DNA of 5,790 bases from Pseudomonadota bacterium (GCA_023417735.1 JAEZEK010000209.1:1-5790); one strand, 5' to 3'. Shown: positions 1 to 5,790, counted from the stretch's first letter. A program made the numbers and translations. Notes: a model not told the origin generated them from the sequence alone.

Positions 1-1481
1 ACGACGACCTGCAGCAGATTGTTGAAATCGTGCGCGACTCCGCCGGTGAGCTGGCCGACGACCTCCATCTTCTGGGCCTGGCGGAGCGCCTCCTCGCGTT
101 CTTGCAGCTCGCGGGTGCGCTCGGAAACCTGCTCCTCGAGCGTGGCATTGAGCTCCTGAAGGGCGTGCTCGGCCGCGCGGGTCTCGGTGACGTCCACGTT
201 GACGCCGATCATTCCGACGAATCGCCCGTCCGCGTCGAAGCGGGGCTGCGCCTCCGTGCGCAGGATCCGCCAGGCGCCGTCGGCGCGGCGATAGCGTGCC
301 TCGACCTGCATCGGTGAAAGAGTGCGCATCGCCTCGCCGAGGGCAGCATGCACGTCATCGACATCTTCGCGGTGAATCGTCGTTCCCCAGTCGAAGCCCG
401 CGATCCCCTCCGGCTCGACGCCCCAGAAGGCCCTGAGCGCGCGGTTGAGATAGAGGCAGCCGCCATCGGCGTTTCCCATCCACAGCATGACCGGCGCGCT
501 CTCCGCGACCAGGCGGAAGCGCTCCTCCGTCTCCCGCAGCGCCCGCTCCGCCTGCTTCTGGTCGGAGATGTCGTGGCCCTGGACGAAGATGCCCGTGACG
601 ACGCCGTCCACGTTGCGGATGGGCTGGTAGATGAAGTCGACGTAACGCTCCGCGGGCCCGGCCTCGGGTTCGTCCCGGAGAAGGACACGCGCGCCCCTGC
701 CCACGAACGGCTGGCCGGTGCCGTAGACCCGGTCGAGGAGTTCGTAGAAGCCTTGTCCGGCGATGTCGGGCAACGCCTCGCCGACGGAGCGGCCCTCCAG
801 GACGCGGTTGCCGACCAGCTTGCGATAGGCGTCGTTCGCGATCTCGAAGACGTGGCGCGGCCCGTGCAGCACCGCCATGAACCCTGGCGCCTGCGCGAAA
901 AGATCGCGAAGCCGGCGGACGTCGCCTTCGAGAGCCGTCCGCTGGTCCTCGACAGCCCGCGCCCGCGACAACACGCCGCTCTCGATGGAGTGGGCCGGCT
1001 CGGCTCCGGCATTCCGGCGGGCCATCTCCCGGAGCCCATGCAGTTCGGTCACGTCCACCGTGTGCTGGAGAATGAGCGCGATCCGGCCCTCGCCATCAAG
1101 AATCGGCGTATGGGTGGCGCTCCAGTATCGCTCCTCGAGACCGCCGTCGGGGCGCCGGATGTCATACTTGATGAGCGGCAGGTGGTCCGGGCGGTTCTCC
1201 TTGAGCACGCGCTCGAAGGAGCCGTTCAGAAGGCGGCGGCTGTCGGACTCGGGATCGCTCGGAAAGGCGTCGAACATGTTCCGCCCGAGGATGTCGTCGA
1301 GCGCGCGCATCGTCGCCCGCAGATAGGCCTCGTTCGCGGCGACTATCCTGAGCTGCGGATCGAGAACGACGTACGGGTTGGGTGAAGCGCGGAAGATCGC
1401 CTCGTCCTGAAGCCAGACGAGGGCGGCTCCGCCCGCGCCGCCCGGCCGCCTGTCCGATGCGGCCCCGGACTCGATCTCCAT
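1..1481 (-). CDS. PAS-domain sensor histidine kinase, 3' end outside the window
   Basis: Predicted cytosolic sensor histidine kinase; 493 codons are visible before the left edge. ATG at 1481 is chosen because an AGGGA Shine-Dalgarno (1490-1494) lies 8 bases upstream and no in-frame ATG or GTG precedes it nearby. Three PAS-like modules follow in order. The first spans about residues 28-148 ([17 protein letters not shown], ending in DVTE), the second about 190-308 ([13 protein letters not shown], ending in GHDISDQ), and the third about 320-438 ([15 protein letters not shown], then [13 protein letters not shown] and DVTETR). A Glu/Arg-rich coiled-coil linker (about 439-473) leads to the H-box, [19 protein letters not shown], whose His484 is the expected phospho-acceptor. 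No transmembrane segment or signal peptide is seen, so sensing is probably internal. The ATPase domain, and any C-terminal receiver domain common in this class, lie outside the window. The ligand is unknown. The gene is divergent from the oxidase-assembly genes, so a regulatory link is possible but unproven. Confidence 0.93.
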   Translation of the reverse strand, partial: MEIESGAASDRRPGGAGGAALVWLQDEAIFRASPNPYVVLDPQLRIVAANEAYLRATMRALDDILGRNMFDAFPSDPESDSRRLLNGSFERVLKENRPDHLPLIKYDIRRPDGGLEERYWSATHTPILDGEGRIALILQHTVDVTELHGLREMARRNAGAEPAHSIESGVLSRARAVEDQRTALEGDVRRLRDLFAQAPGFMAVLHGPRHVFEIANDAYRKLVGNRVLEGRSVGEALPDIAGQGFYELLDRVYGTGQPFVGRGARVLLRDEPEAGPAERYVDFIYQPIRNVDGVVTGIFVQGHDISDQKQAERALRETEERFRLVAESAPVMLWMGNADGGCLYLNRALRAFWGVEPEGIAGFDWGTTIHREDVDDVHAALGEAMRTLSPMQVEARYRRADGAWRILRTEAQPRFDADGRFVGMIGVNVDVTETRAAEHALQELNATLEEQVSERTRELQEREEALRQAQKMEVVGQLTGGVAHDFNNLLQVV

Positions 1482-1489
1482 CGCAATCG

Positions 1490-1494
1490 TCCCT
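1490..1494 (-). promoter_or_regulatory. Ribosome binding site of the histidine kinase
   Basis: AGGGA on the minus strand, 8 bases before ATG 1481. It decides the start of the kinase, since the upstream in-frame sequence has no ATG or GTG nearby. Confidence 0.6.
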
Positions 1495-1639
1495 GCTGGT
1501 GCACGGAAAACGGGCAGAACCGCATTCTGCGCGTCTCGAATCCCCTCTATCCGGCAATCCCGCTCATGAACAGCGCAAAGCACCGCCGTCGTCTTCCGGC
1601 GTCGCGCCGGGCCGCCACCGCTCCAAGGCGCGGGCGCCC

Positions 1640-1667
1640 TTGTTCGTTCCGCCGCCGGCCCTAGACT
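1640..1667 (+). promoter_or_regulatory. Candidate sigma-70 type promoter for the ctaG-type operon
   Basis: TTGTTC (1640-1645) and TAGACT (1662-1667) are separated by 16 bases, similar to the housekeeping promoters of alphaproteobacteria. Transcription would start near 1673-1675, upstream of the ctaG-type gene. The match is by eye and only moderate; in GC-rich DNA such AT-richer islands stand out, which supports it slightly. Confidence 0.35.
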
Positions 1668-1673
1668 ACGACA

Positions 1674-1781
1674 ATGCGGACCAGACGGCGGACCGGGCCG
1701 CTCCTGCGGCGCAAGATGCGGGCGACCGGTCCGTGCGCGAGCGTCCGGGAGGCGGATGATCTGCGGCAGGCGGCCGAGTGA
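1674..1781 (+). CDS. Possible small arginine-rich ORF (35 aa) upstream of the ctaG-type gene
   Basis: ATG at 1674 opens a 35-codon frame ending at TGA 1779-1781. The peptide is very basic at the N-terminus (MRTRRRTGPLLRRKMR) and acidic/amphipathic at the C-terminus (SVREADDLRQAAE). No Shine-Dalgarno precedes it, but the predicted transcription start falls on or next to its ATG, so it could be translated leaderless. Its third codon positions are richer in G/C than its second positions, which is weakly compatible with coding. The stop overlaps a GTG (1778) in frame with the ctaG-type gene. I recognise no family. It may equally be chance in GC-rich DNA. Confidence 0.22.
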   Translation: MRTRRRTGPLLRRKMRATGPCASVREADDLRQAAE

Positions 1782-1789
1782 CAGTGCGC

Positions 1790-1797
1790 GGAGGTGA
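1790..1797 (+). promoter_or_regulatory. Ribosome binding site that sets the ctaG-type start
   Basis: GGAGGTGA is a near-perfect Shine-Dalgarno. The GGAGG core ends 7 bases before GTG 1802. This favours 1802 over the in-frame GTGs at 1778 and 1784, which have no such signal and would place the Shine-Dalgarno inside the coding sequence. Confidence 0.75.
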
Positions 1798-1801
1798 AGG
1801 G

Positions 1802-2563
1802 GTGAACGCCGTTCCTTATTGCGGTCCCGCGCCTGTTCCGCACGACATCATTGCGACCTGGAATTTCGATCCGGTCCTCCTCGCATCGATGGCTGCAATC
1901 CTGGCTGGGCATCTCGCCCTTATGCGCCGCACGACCGCCGATCCGAAAGCGCGCATGGCGCCGGCGGCTCTCGCCTGGATATTGCTCGCGATCCTCTTCG
2001 TCTCGCCGCTCTGCGCCCTGAGCTCGGCGCTGTTCTCCGCGCGCGTGTTCCACCACGTCGTGCTCACCGCAGTGATCGCGCCTTTGATCGTTCTGAGCCT
2101 GCCCGGCCTCGCCAGGGCTTCGGATGCAGCGAAGGAGAGGCTCACCCTCGTCTTTCTCGGCCACACCGCGATCCTGTGGCTCTGGCACCTCCCCCAGCCC
2201 TACGCGGCCGCCCTGTCCAGCGATCTGCTCTACTGGGCGATGCAGGCGTCTCTGCTCGGTTCGGCGCTCCTTCTGTGGTGGTGCCTCCTGCGCGAGGGCC
2301 CGATGCTGCCCCGGATGACGGTCGCGCTCGGAAGCGTCATCCAGATGGGGCTCCTGGGGGCGCTCATCACCTTCGCCCGCGCGCCGCTCTATGCAGCGCA
2401 TGCCGGCGTGACCGAGCCCTGGGGTCTCACCCAGCTGGACGACCAGCAGCTCGCCGGCCTGATCATGTGGGTGCCAGCGGCGCTGCCCTATCTCGCTGCC
2501 GCGCTCGTCCTGGTCGGCCGCACCCTGTCAACCGCCTCGGTCTCCCGGACGGACCCCGTCTGA
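1802..2563 (+). CDS. ctaG: Cytochrome c oxidase assembly membrane protein, caa3_CtaG family
   Basis: A 253-residue polytopic membrane protein of the caa3_CtaG type (the B. subtilis CtaG family, unrelated to the Cox11 copper chaperone that is also sometimes called CtaG). Family marks are the N-terminal YCGPAPVPHD...WNFDPVLLA (residues 6-28), a His pair before a helix in RVFHHVVLTAVIAPLIVLS (81-99), WHLPQPYAAAL (128-138), and the C-terminal WGLTQLDDQQLAGLIMWVP (207-225). About seven hydrophobic helices are visible, near 24-41, 54-72, 84-101, 117-131, 143-161, 172-191 and 215-239. In B. subtilis CtaG is needed for active caa3 oxidase, and a copper-related role has been proposed; the exact reaction is unknown. 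The GTG start at 1802 has an excellent Shine-Dalgarno; a GTG at 1778 would add eight residues. The gene overlaps the next by one base (TGATG), implying coupled translation. Its position beside coxB and ctaD fits an assembly role for that oxidase. Confidence 0.9.
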   Translation: MNAVPYCGPAPVPHDIIATWNFDPVLLASMAAILAGHLALMRRTTADPKARMAPAALAWILLAILFVSPLCALSSALFSARVFHHVVLTAVIAPLIVLSLPGLARASDAAKERLTLVFLGHTAILWLWHLPQPYAAALSSDLLYWAMQASLLGSALLLWWCLLREGPMLPRMTVALGSVIQMGLLGALITFARAPLYAAHAGVTEPWGLTQLDDQQLAGLIMWVPAALPYLAAALVLVGRTLSTASVSRTDPV

Positions 2564-3060
2564 TGGTGCCATGGCTCAAGGCCATCCACATCGCGACGCT
2601 TGTGATCTGGTGCGGGGGCCTGATCGCGCTCCCGAGCCTGTTCGCCCTGCGCGGGCGCTTCGCGCATCGGGAGCTCGAGCATGATTTCCATCGCATGGTG
2701 CGCGACGCCTTCGTCCGCATCGTCTCGCCTGCCGCTTTCGTCGCGGTGGCGAGCGGGGCGGCGCTGATCTTCGCCCGCGAGGTCTTCACGCCCTGGATGA
2801 TGCTGAAGCTGGTCTTCGTCGGGATGCTGGTCGGGCTGCACGTGCGCCAGGGCTACGTGCTCGTCCGCCTCTTCGAGCCCGGCCGGCGCTACGCGCGATG
2901 GCGCCAGCTGCTTGCCACGGGCGCGACAGTCGCGGTCGCGTGCGCCGTCCTCTTTCTGGTCCTCGGCAAGCCGGACCTGGACCCCGCTCTGCTGCCGGAT
3001 GTCGTGCGGCAGCCGGGCGGGCTTCAGTCCCTGCTCGAAACCATGATGCCGATGCCATGA
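2563..3060 (+). CDS. HemJ/CopD-like four-helix membrane protein
   Basis: A 165-residue inner-membrane protein with about four helices (near 5-27, 53-70, 78-98 and 114-135). The pattern WLKAIHIATLVIWCGGLIALP (residues 4-24, with His9), then HRMVRDAF...IVSPAAF, WMMLKL (Lys82) and GLHVRQGY (His93), resembles the UPF0093/HemJ and CopD superfamily. In that group conserved intramembrane His and Lys residues are associated with heme binding (HemJ, protoporphyrinogen oxidase) or copper transport (CopD). Which applies here cannot be told from sequence; a copper or heme function serving oxidase assembly is the contextual inference. The ATG overlaps the stop of the ctaG-type gene by one base, so the two are co-translated. 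Some actinobacteria carry CopD and CtaG domains fused in one protein, which supports a functional pair. Its last 37 bases overlap the convergent DUF2231 gene. A true HemJ is less likely because no heme-biosynthesis gene is adjacent. Confidence 0.82.
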   Translation: MVPWLKAIHIATLVIWCGGLIALPSLFALRGRFAHRELEHDFHRMVRDAFVRIVSPAAFVAVASGAALIFAREVFTPWMMLKLVFVGMLVGLHVRQGYVLVRLFEPGRRYARWRQLLATGATVAVACAVLFLVLGKPDLDPALLPDVVRQPGGLQSLLETMMPMP

Positions 3061-3509
3061 TCGAAGACGAGCTTGCCGCCGTGCCAGCCCGCAAGGCCGA
3101 CAAAGATCGCCGCCAGAACGGACGTCGCCAAGCCCAGGGGAAGCACGACCTCCTCGTGGTTTCCGACGCGCATGCCCCAGTTGAGGCCGGCGATGGCGAT
3201 CAGCGTCACCGCGGCGACGGCGTGGTTCCAGCTCGCGGCGCGCTTGCGGATGCCCTTCACCAGCAGCAGCTCCGCCGTGCCCGCCACGCTGGCCGCGATG
3301 CCGAGCCAGAAGGCGAAGCCGCTCGCCCACAGCGCCGCCTGCGGCCAGAACGGGTCGCCCCACCACCAGTAGAAGACGTCGCAGCCGAGCGTGGCCATCA
3401 CCAGCGCGATGGGGAAGGTCACGAGCATGGCGTGGATCGGGTGGCCGGCGACCGCCACCTGCGAGCTGGTGTCGTGCTTGGTGACTTCCTCGATGACGGG
3501 ATTGGCCAT
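3024..3509 (-). CDS. DUF2231 family membrane protein
   Basis: A 161-residue protein recognised as DUF2231 from AGHPIHAMLVTFPIALVMAT (residues 21-40), the aromatic stretch FYWWWGDPFWPQAALWASG, AGTAELLLVKGIRKRAASWNH (76-96) and the C-terminal GWHGGKLVFDHG (141-152). Four hydrophobic helices are apparent, near 27-49, 61-85, 96-113 and 122-141. Several His residues (23, 26, 96, 118, 143, 151) lie near helix ends and could bind a metal or heme, but no function is established for the family. ATG 3509 is preceded by GAGAGG five bases upstream. The gene is transcribed against its neighbours. Its 3' end overlaps the CopD-like gene by 37 bases, and its start is 33 bases from the start of coxB. Being embedded in the oxidase locus suggests a respiratory or redox-related role, which is inference only. 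Confidence 0.88.
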   Translation of the reverse strand: MANPVIEEVTKHDTSSQVAVAGHPIHAMLVTFPIALVMATLGCDVFYWWWGDPFWPQAALWASGFAFWLGIAASVAGTAELLLVKGIRKRAASWNHAVAAVTLIAIAGLNWGMRVGNHEEVVLPLGLATSVLAAIFVGLAGWHGGKLVFDHGIGIMVSSRD

Positions 3510-3542
3510 GGAACCTCTCGATCGGCAAGCCTAACGCGCCGC
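3510..3542. promoter_or_regulatory. Very short divergent spacer between DUF2231 gene and coxB
   Basis: Only 33 bases separate the two opposite start codons. The spacer contains the DUF2231 Shine-Dalgarno (GAGAGG on the minus strand) and no clear one for coxB. It is too short for two complete promoters, so promoter elements for each gene must extend into the other's coding sequence, or coxB must be read from transcripts starting upstream, antisense through the DUF2231 gene. Confidence 0.45.
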
Positions 3543-4262
3543 GTGCCCAGTCGTTTCCTGCTCATTGCCGCAGCCATGTCGGCGACAGCCTGCGCCGGCC
3601 CGCTCTCAACCCTTGAGCCCGGCGGACCGGCGGCGCACTCGATCGCAACCCTTTGGTGGGTGATGCTGGCCGGCGCCGCGGTCCTTTTCGCCATGGTGAT
3701 GGTGCTGCTCGCCTTCGCCTTCCTCCGGCCCGGCAGCGGCACGCGGGTCGCACCCTCGCGCTGGCTGGTCGGCGGCGGGCTGGTCCTTCCGACGGTCACG
3801 CTGGCGCCTCTCCTCGTCTACGGGCTGTTCACCGGCGAGCGTCTGCTGCCCCATGCGGAGCGGTCGGACGCGATGCGCGTGGACGTCATCGCCGAGCAGT
3901 GGCGCTGGGTGATTCAATACCCTGAGGCCGAGGGCGGCCTCCGACAATCGATCAACGTCATGCACATCCCCGCCGACCGCCCCATCGACGTCCACATCAC
4001 CAGCACCGACGTGATCCACAGTTTCTGGGTGCCGCGTCTCGCCGGCAAGATGGACGCCATCCCGGGTCATGTGAACGTGCTCCGGCTGGTGGCCGCCCAG
4101 GCCGGAGCCTATCACGGCGTCTGCGCCGAATTCTGCGGGACCGGCCACACCACCATGCACATGCTGGTGGAGGCGCATGCCCCGGAGGACTATGCGCGCG
4201 CTCTCGCGGAGATCACCGAGCCCGCCGCCGAGGCCGCCCAGACCGGCGAGACCTCCGAATGA
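3543..4262 (+). CDS. coxB: Cytochrome c oxidase subunit II, CuA-containing, probable lipoprotein
   Basis: Subunit II of a heme-copper oxidase, receiving electrons from cytochrome c at CuA on the periplasmic side; 239 residues. GTG 3543 is preferred because it gives a lipoprotein-like signal, VPSRFLLIAAAMSATAC, with Cys17 as the likely lipidated residue followed by AGPLSTLEPGGPAA, a start common in subunit II of this type. ATG 3576 would cut the signal short. Two helices (about 35-61 and 75-96) anchor the C-terminal cupredoxin domain. The aromatic motif EQWRWVIQYP (118-127) matches the electron-entry region. All CuA ligands are present: His159 in IHSFWVP, and Cys194, Glu196, Cys198, His202 and Met205 in CAEFCGTGHTTM, so this is a cytochrome c rather than a quinol oxidase. 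There is no C-terminal cytochrome c domain. No Asp or Glu occurs in the helix-II region (65-98), where most A-type enzymes carry the K-channel entrance glutamate. An ATGA overlap couples it to the subunit I gene. Possibly equivalent to rhizobial CoxM. Confidence 0.95.
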   Translation: MPSRFLLIAAAMSATACAGPLSTLEPGGPAAHSIATLWWVMLAGAAVLFAMVMVLLAFAFLRPGSGTRVAPSRWLVGGGLVLPTVTLAPLLVYGLFTGERLLPHAERSDAMRVDVIAEQWRWVIQYPEAEGGLRQSINVMHIPADRPIDVHITSTDVIHSFWVPRLAGKMDAIPGHVNVLRLVAAQAGAYHGVCAEFCGTGHTTMHMLVEAHAPEDYARALAEITEPAAEAAQTGETSE

Positions 4263-5790
4263 GCGAGCCGACGCCCTCCGTCACGCCCGTCCGCCTCCAC
4301 AGGCAACTGGAGGCCGTGTGGGGGACGCCGCGCGGCTGGCCCCGGCTCTCGGCCGTGAACCACAACATCGTTGGCAAGCGGTTCATCTTCACGTCGTTCG
4401 CGTTCTTCGCGATCGGCGGCGTTCTCGCCATGCTGATCAGGGCGCAGCTCGCGACCTCCCACAGCGCCTTCGTCGGGCCGGAGATCTACAACCAGATCTT
4501 CACCATGCACGGCTCGGTGATGATGTTCCTGTTCGCGATCCCGATGTTCGAAGGGCTCGCGATCTACATGCTGCCGAAGGTGCTCGGAGCGCGCGACCTC
4601 GCCTTCCCCCGCCTCAGCGCCTACGGCTACTGGTGCTACCTGTTCGGCGGCACCATCATGCTCGCCGCCATGTTCGTCGGAGCGGCGCCCGACGGCGGCT
4701 GGTTCATGTACACGCCGCTCACGTCTCGGCCGTACTCGCCCGGCATCAATGCCGACGTCTGGCTGATCGGCGTCACCTTCGTCGAGGTCTCGGCGGTGGC
4801 GGCCGCGGTCGAGATCGTGGTCACGGTGCTGAAGGTGCGCGCGCCCGGCATGTCGCTCTACCGCATGCCGCTTCTCGCATGGTACTTCCTCGTCACCGCT
4901 TTCATGATGGTGTTCGGCTTCCCGCCGCTCATCGTCGGCTCCATCCTGCTGGAGGCGGAGCGCGCCTTCGACCTGCCTTTCTTCGATCCGGAGCGCGGCG
5001 GCGACCCGCTCCTGTGGCAGCACCTGTTCTGGCTCTTCGGCCACCCGGAGGTCTACATCATCTTCCTGCCGGCCGCGGGCGTCGTCTCCCCCGTCCTGCC
5101 GGTTCTCGCGCGCCGCGAGATCCTCGGATACACGTGGATCGTCGTCAGCATCATCGCGCTCGCCTTCCTCAGCTTCGGGCTGTGGGTGCATCACATGTTC
5201 ACGGTGGGCATCCCGCACCTCGCCCTCGGCTTCTTCTCGGCCGCGAGCACGGCCGTCGTCTTCCCCACTGCCGTGCAGATCTTCGCCTGGATCGGCACGC
5301 TGCTCGCTGGCCGGCCGCAGCTGAAGCTGCCGATGCTCTACCTGTTCGGCTTCTTCTTCATCTTCGTCATCGGCGGCCTGACGGGCGTGATGGTCGCGAT
5401 CGTGCCGTTCGACTGGCAGGCGCACGACACGCATTTCGTCGTCGCGCACATGCATTACGTGCTCGTCGGCGGCTTCGTGTTCCCGATGCTCGCCGGCGCC
5501 TATTACTGGCTGCCGCACATCTTCGGCCGGCAGTCCGTGCAGCATCTCTCGCACGCCGCCTTCTGGATGATCTTCATCGGTTTCAACCTCACCTTCTTCG
5601 CCATGCACCTCACGGGGCTGCGCGGCATGCCCCGGCGCATCTCCACCTATCCGCCGGAGGCCGGCTGGGAGACGCTCAACTTCGTCTCTTCCATGGGCGG
5701 CTTCATCATGACGACGGGCTTTGCCCTCGTGGCGCTCGACTTCCTGCTGCTCGCCGTCTTCGGCAAGCCCTTTCGTCGCAACCCCTGGCG
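4259..5790 (+). CDS. ctaD: Cytochrome c oxidase subunit I, 3' end outside the window
   Basis: Catalytic subunit (also called CoxA) reducing O2 to water at a heme/CuB centre; 510 codons are visible, reaching past the last of 12 expected helices, so only a C-terminal tail or a fused subunit III domain is missing. Low-spin heme ligands are His84 (MHGSVMMF) and His399; the high-spin heme ligand is His397 (VVAHMHYVL). CuB ligands are His262 with the cross-linking Tyr266 (GHPEVY) and His311/His312 (WVHHMFTVG). The Mg-site pair is His389/Asp390, and Arg459/Arg460 (GMPRR) sit by the heme propionates. Glu264 in HPEVY marks an A1-like enzyme. Asp113 (ARDLAFPRLS) matches the D-channel entrance. Unusual points: the K-channel lysine is Gln340 (PTAVQIFAW), and the usual D-channel asparagines are Ile102, Ser120 and Ala121. 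ATG 4259 overlaps the coxB stop. The A-type set with these changes may correspond to a CoxN-like alternative oxidase; that relation is from memory and unverified. Confidence 0.95.
   Translation, partial: MSEPTPSVTPVRLHRQLEAVWGTPRGWPRLSAVNHNIVGKRFIFTSFAFFAIGGVLAMLIRAQLATSHSAFVGPEIYNQIFTMHGSVMMFLFAIPMFEGLAIYMLPKVLGARDLAFPRLSAYGYWCYLFGGTIMLAAMFVGAAPDGGWFMYTPLTSRPYSPGINADVWLIGVTFVEVSAVAAAVEIVVTVLKVRAPGMSLYRMPLLAWYFLVTAFMMVFGFPPLIVGSILLEAERAFDLPFFDPERGGDPLLWQHLFWLFGHPEVYIIFLPAAGVVSPVLPVLARREILGYTWIVVSIIALAFLSFGLWVHHMFTVGIPHLALGFFSAASTAVVFPTAVQIFAWIGTLLAGRPQLKLPMLYLFGFFFIFVIGGLTGVMVAIVPFDWQAHDTHFVVAHMHYVLVGGFVFPMLAGAYYWLPHIFGRQSVQHLSHAAFWMIFIGFNLTFFAMHLTGLRGMPRRISTYPPEAGWETLNFVSSMGGFIMTTGFALVALDFLLLAVFGKPFRRNPW

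Larger units (their letters stand above)
1482..1801. other. Divergent intergenic region between kinase and ctaG-type gene
   Basis: About 320 bp separate the divergent kinase and ctaG-type starts. It should hold promoters for both directions. On the plus strand I see one reasonable promoter candidate (1640-1667), a possible 35-codon ORF (1674-1781) and the Shine-Dalgarno of the ctaG-type gene. A 6-bp GC hairpin with a TCG loop lies at 1596-1610 with no following T-run, so it is not a convincing terminator. I could not identify a good minus-strand promoter, an RNA gene or a clear operator repeat. Confidence 0.6.

Noticed and set aside
348..1385. 345-codon plus-strand open frame
   Set aside because: Antisense to the PAS histidine kinase, which has recognisable domains and an H-box. 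The plus-strand product resembles no family and lacks a ribosome binding site.
1596..1610. GC hairpin (6-bp stem, TCG loop) as a terminator
   Set aside because: No T-run on either strand and it sits between divergent genes, where a terminator is not expected; short GC palindromes are common at this base composition.
1778..1801. GTG 1778 as the start of the ctaG-type gene
   Set aside because: It has no Shine-Dalgarno and would put the strong GGAGGTGA inside the coding region. GTG 1802 is correctly spaced from that signal.
1661..2401. 246-codon minus-strand open frame over the ctaG-type gene
   Set aside because: Antisense shadow; the product is charged and repetitive, while the plus strand encodes a clear caa3_CtaG membrane protein.
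2898..3542. Possible 215-residue N-terminal extension of coxB
   Set aside because: The open frame continues upstream, but it lies antisense to the DUF2231 gene and is unlike any subunit II. The signal peptide starting at 3543 marks the true beginning.
4190..5608. Long 472-codon open frame on the minus strand, rich in Glu, Asp, Arg and His
   Set aside because: It is antisense to coxB/ctaD, whose products match known oxidase subunits residue by residue. Charged low-complexity composition is typical of antisense frames in GC-rich genes.
1..5790. CRISPR array, tRNA/rRNA genes, insertion sequence or prophage parts
   Set aside because: No spaced direct repeats, cloverleaf-like sequence, terminal inverted repeats, transposase or integrase motifs were seen on either strand.

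Overview
The window is high-GC DNA with strong G/C preference at third codon positions. The protein types (a [14 protein letters not shown] multi-PAS histidine kinase, a CtaG/CopD-like/DUF2231 neighbourhood and a small A-type cytochrome c oxidase) point to an alphaproteobacterium, probably of the Rhizobiales/Hyphomicrobiales. That placement is an inference from protein flavour; no marker gene such as rRNA is present.

Layout. Bases 1-1481 (minus strand) hold the N-terminal 493 codons of a sensor histidine kinase with three PAS-like modules. It runs off the left edge just after its phospho-acceptor histidine. A gap of about 320 bp (1482-1801) separates it from a divergent plus-strand block and contains a candidate promoter and a possible 35-codon leaderless ORF. 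The plus-strand block starts with a caa3_CtaG-type oxidase assembly membrane protein (1802-2563), overlapped by one base by a four-helix HemJ/CopD-like membrane protein (2563-3060). A DUF2231 membrane protein (3024-3509) lies on the minus strand. It overlaps the CopD-like gene tail to tail and sits back to back, 33 bp away, from the oxidase genes. Last come cytochrome c oxidase subunit II (coxB, 3543-4262) and subunit I (ctaD/coxA, from 4259 to the right edge), joined by an ATGA overlap.

How it fits together. Subunits I and II form the catalytic core of a heme-copper oxidase that takes electrons from cytochrome c through CuA and reduces O2 at a heme/CuB site. The CtaG-type and CopD/HemJ-like proteins are plausible copper- or heme-related assembly partners. 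The DUF2231 protein has no known function but is physically embedded in the locus. The divergent PAS kinase could be a regulator of it, though nothing in the sequence proves that.

Most notable: all metal ligands are intact, but the oxidase lacks the canonical K-channel lysine (Gln340 instead), the acidic residue at the K-channel entrance in subunit II, and the conserved D-channel asparagines. It keeps the D-channel entrance aspartate and the HPEVY glutamate. This is a divergent A-type oxidase, perhaps related to the alternative coxMNOP-type oxidases of rhizobia. I do not see evidence of an entirely new kind of system.
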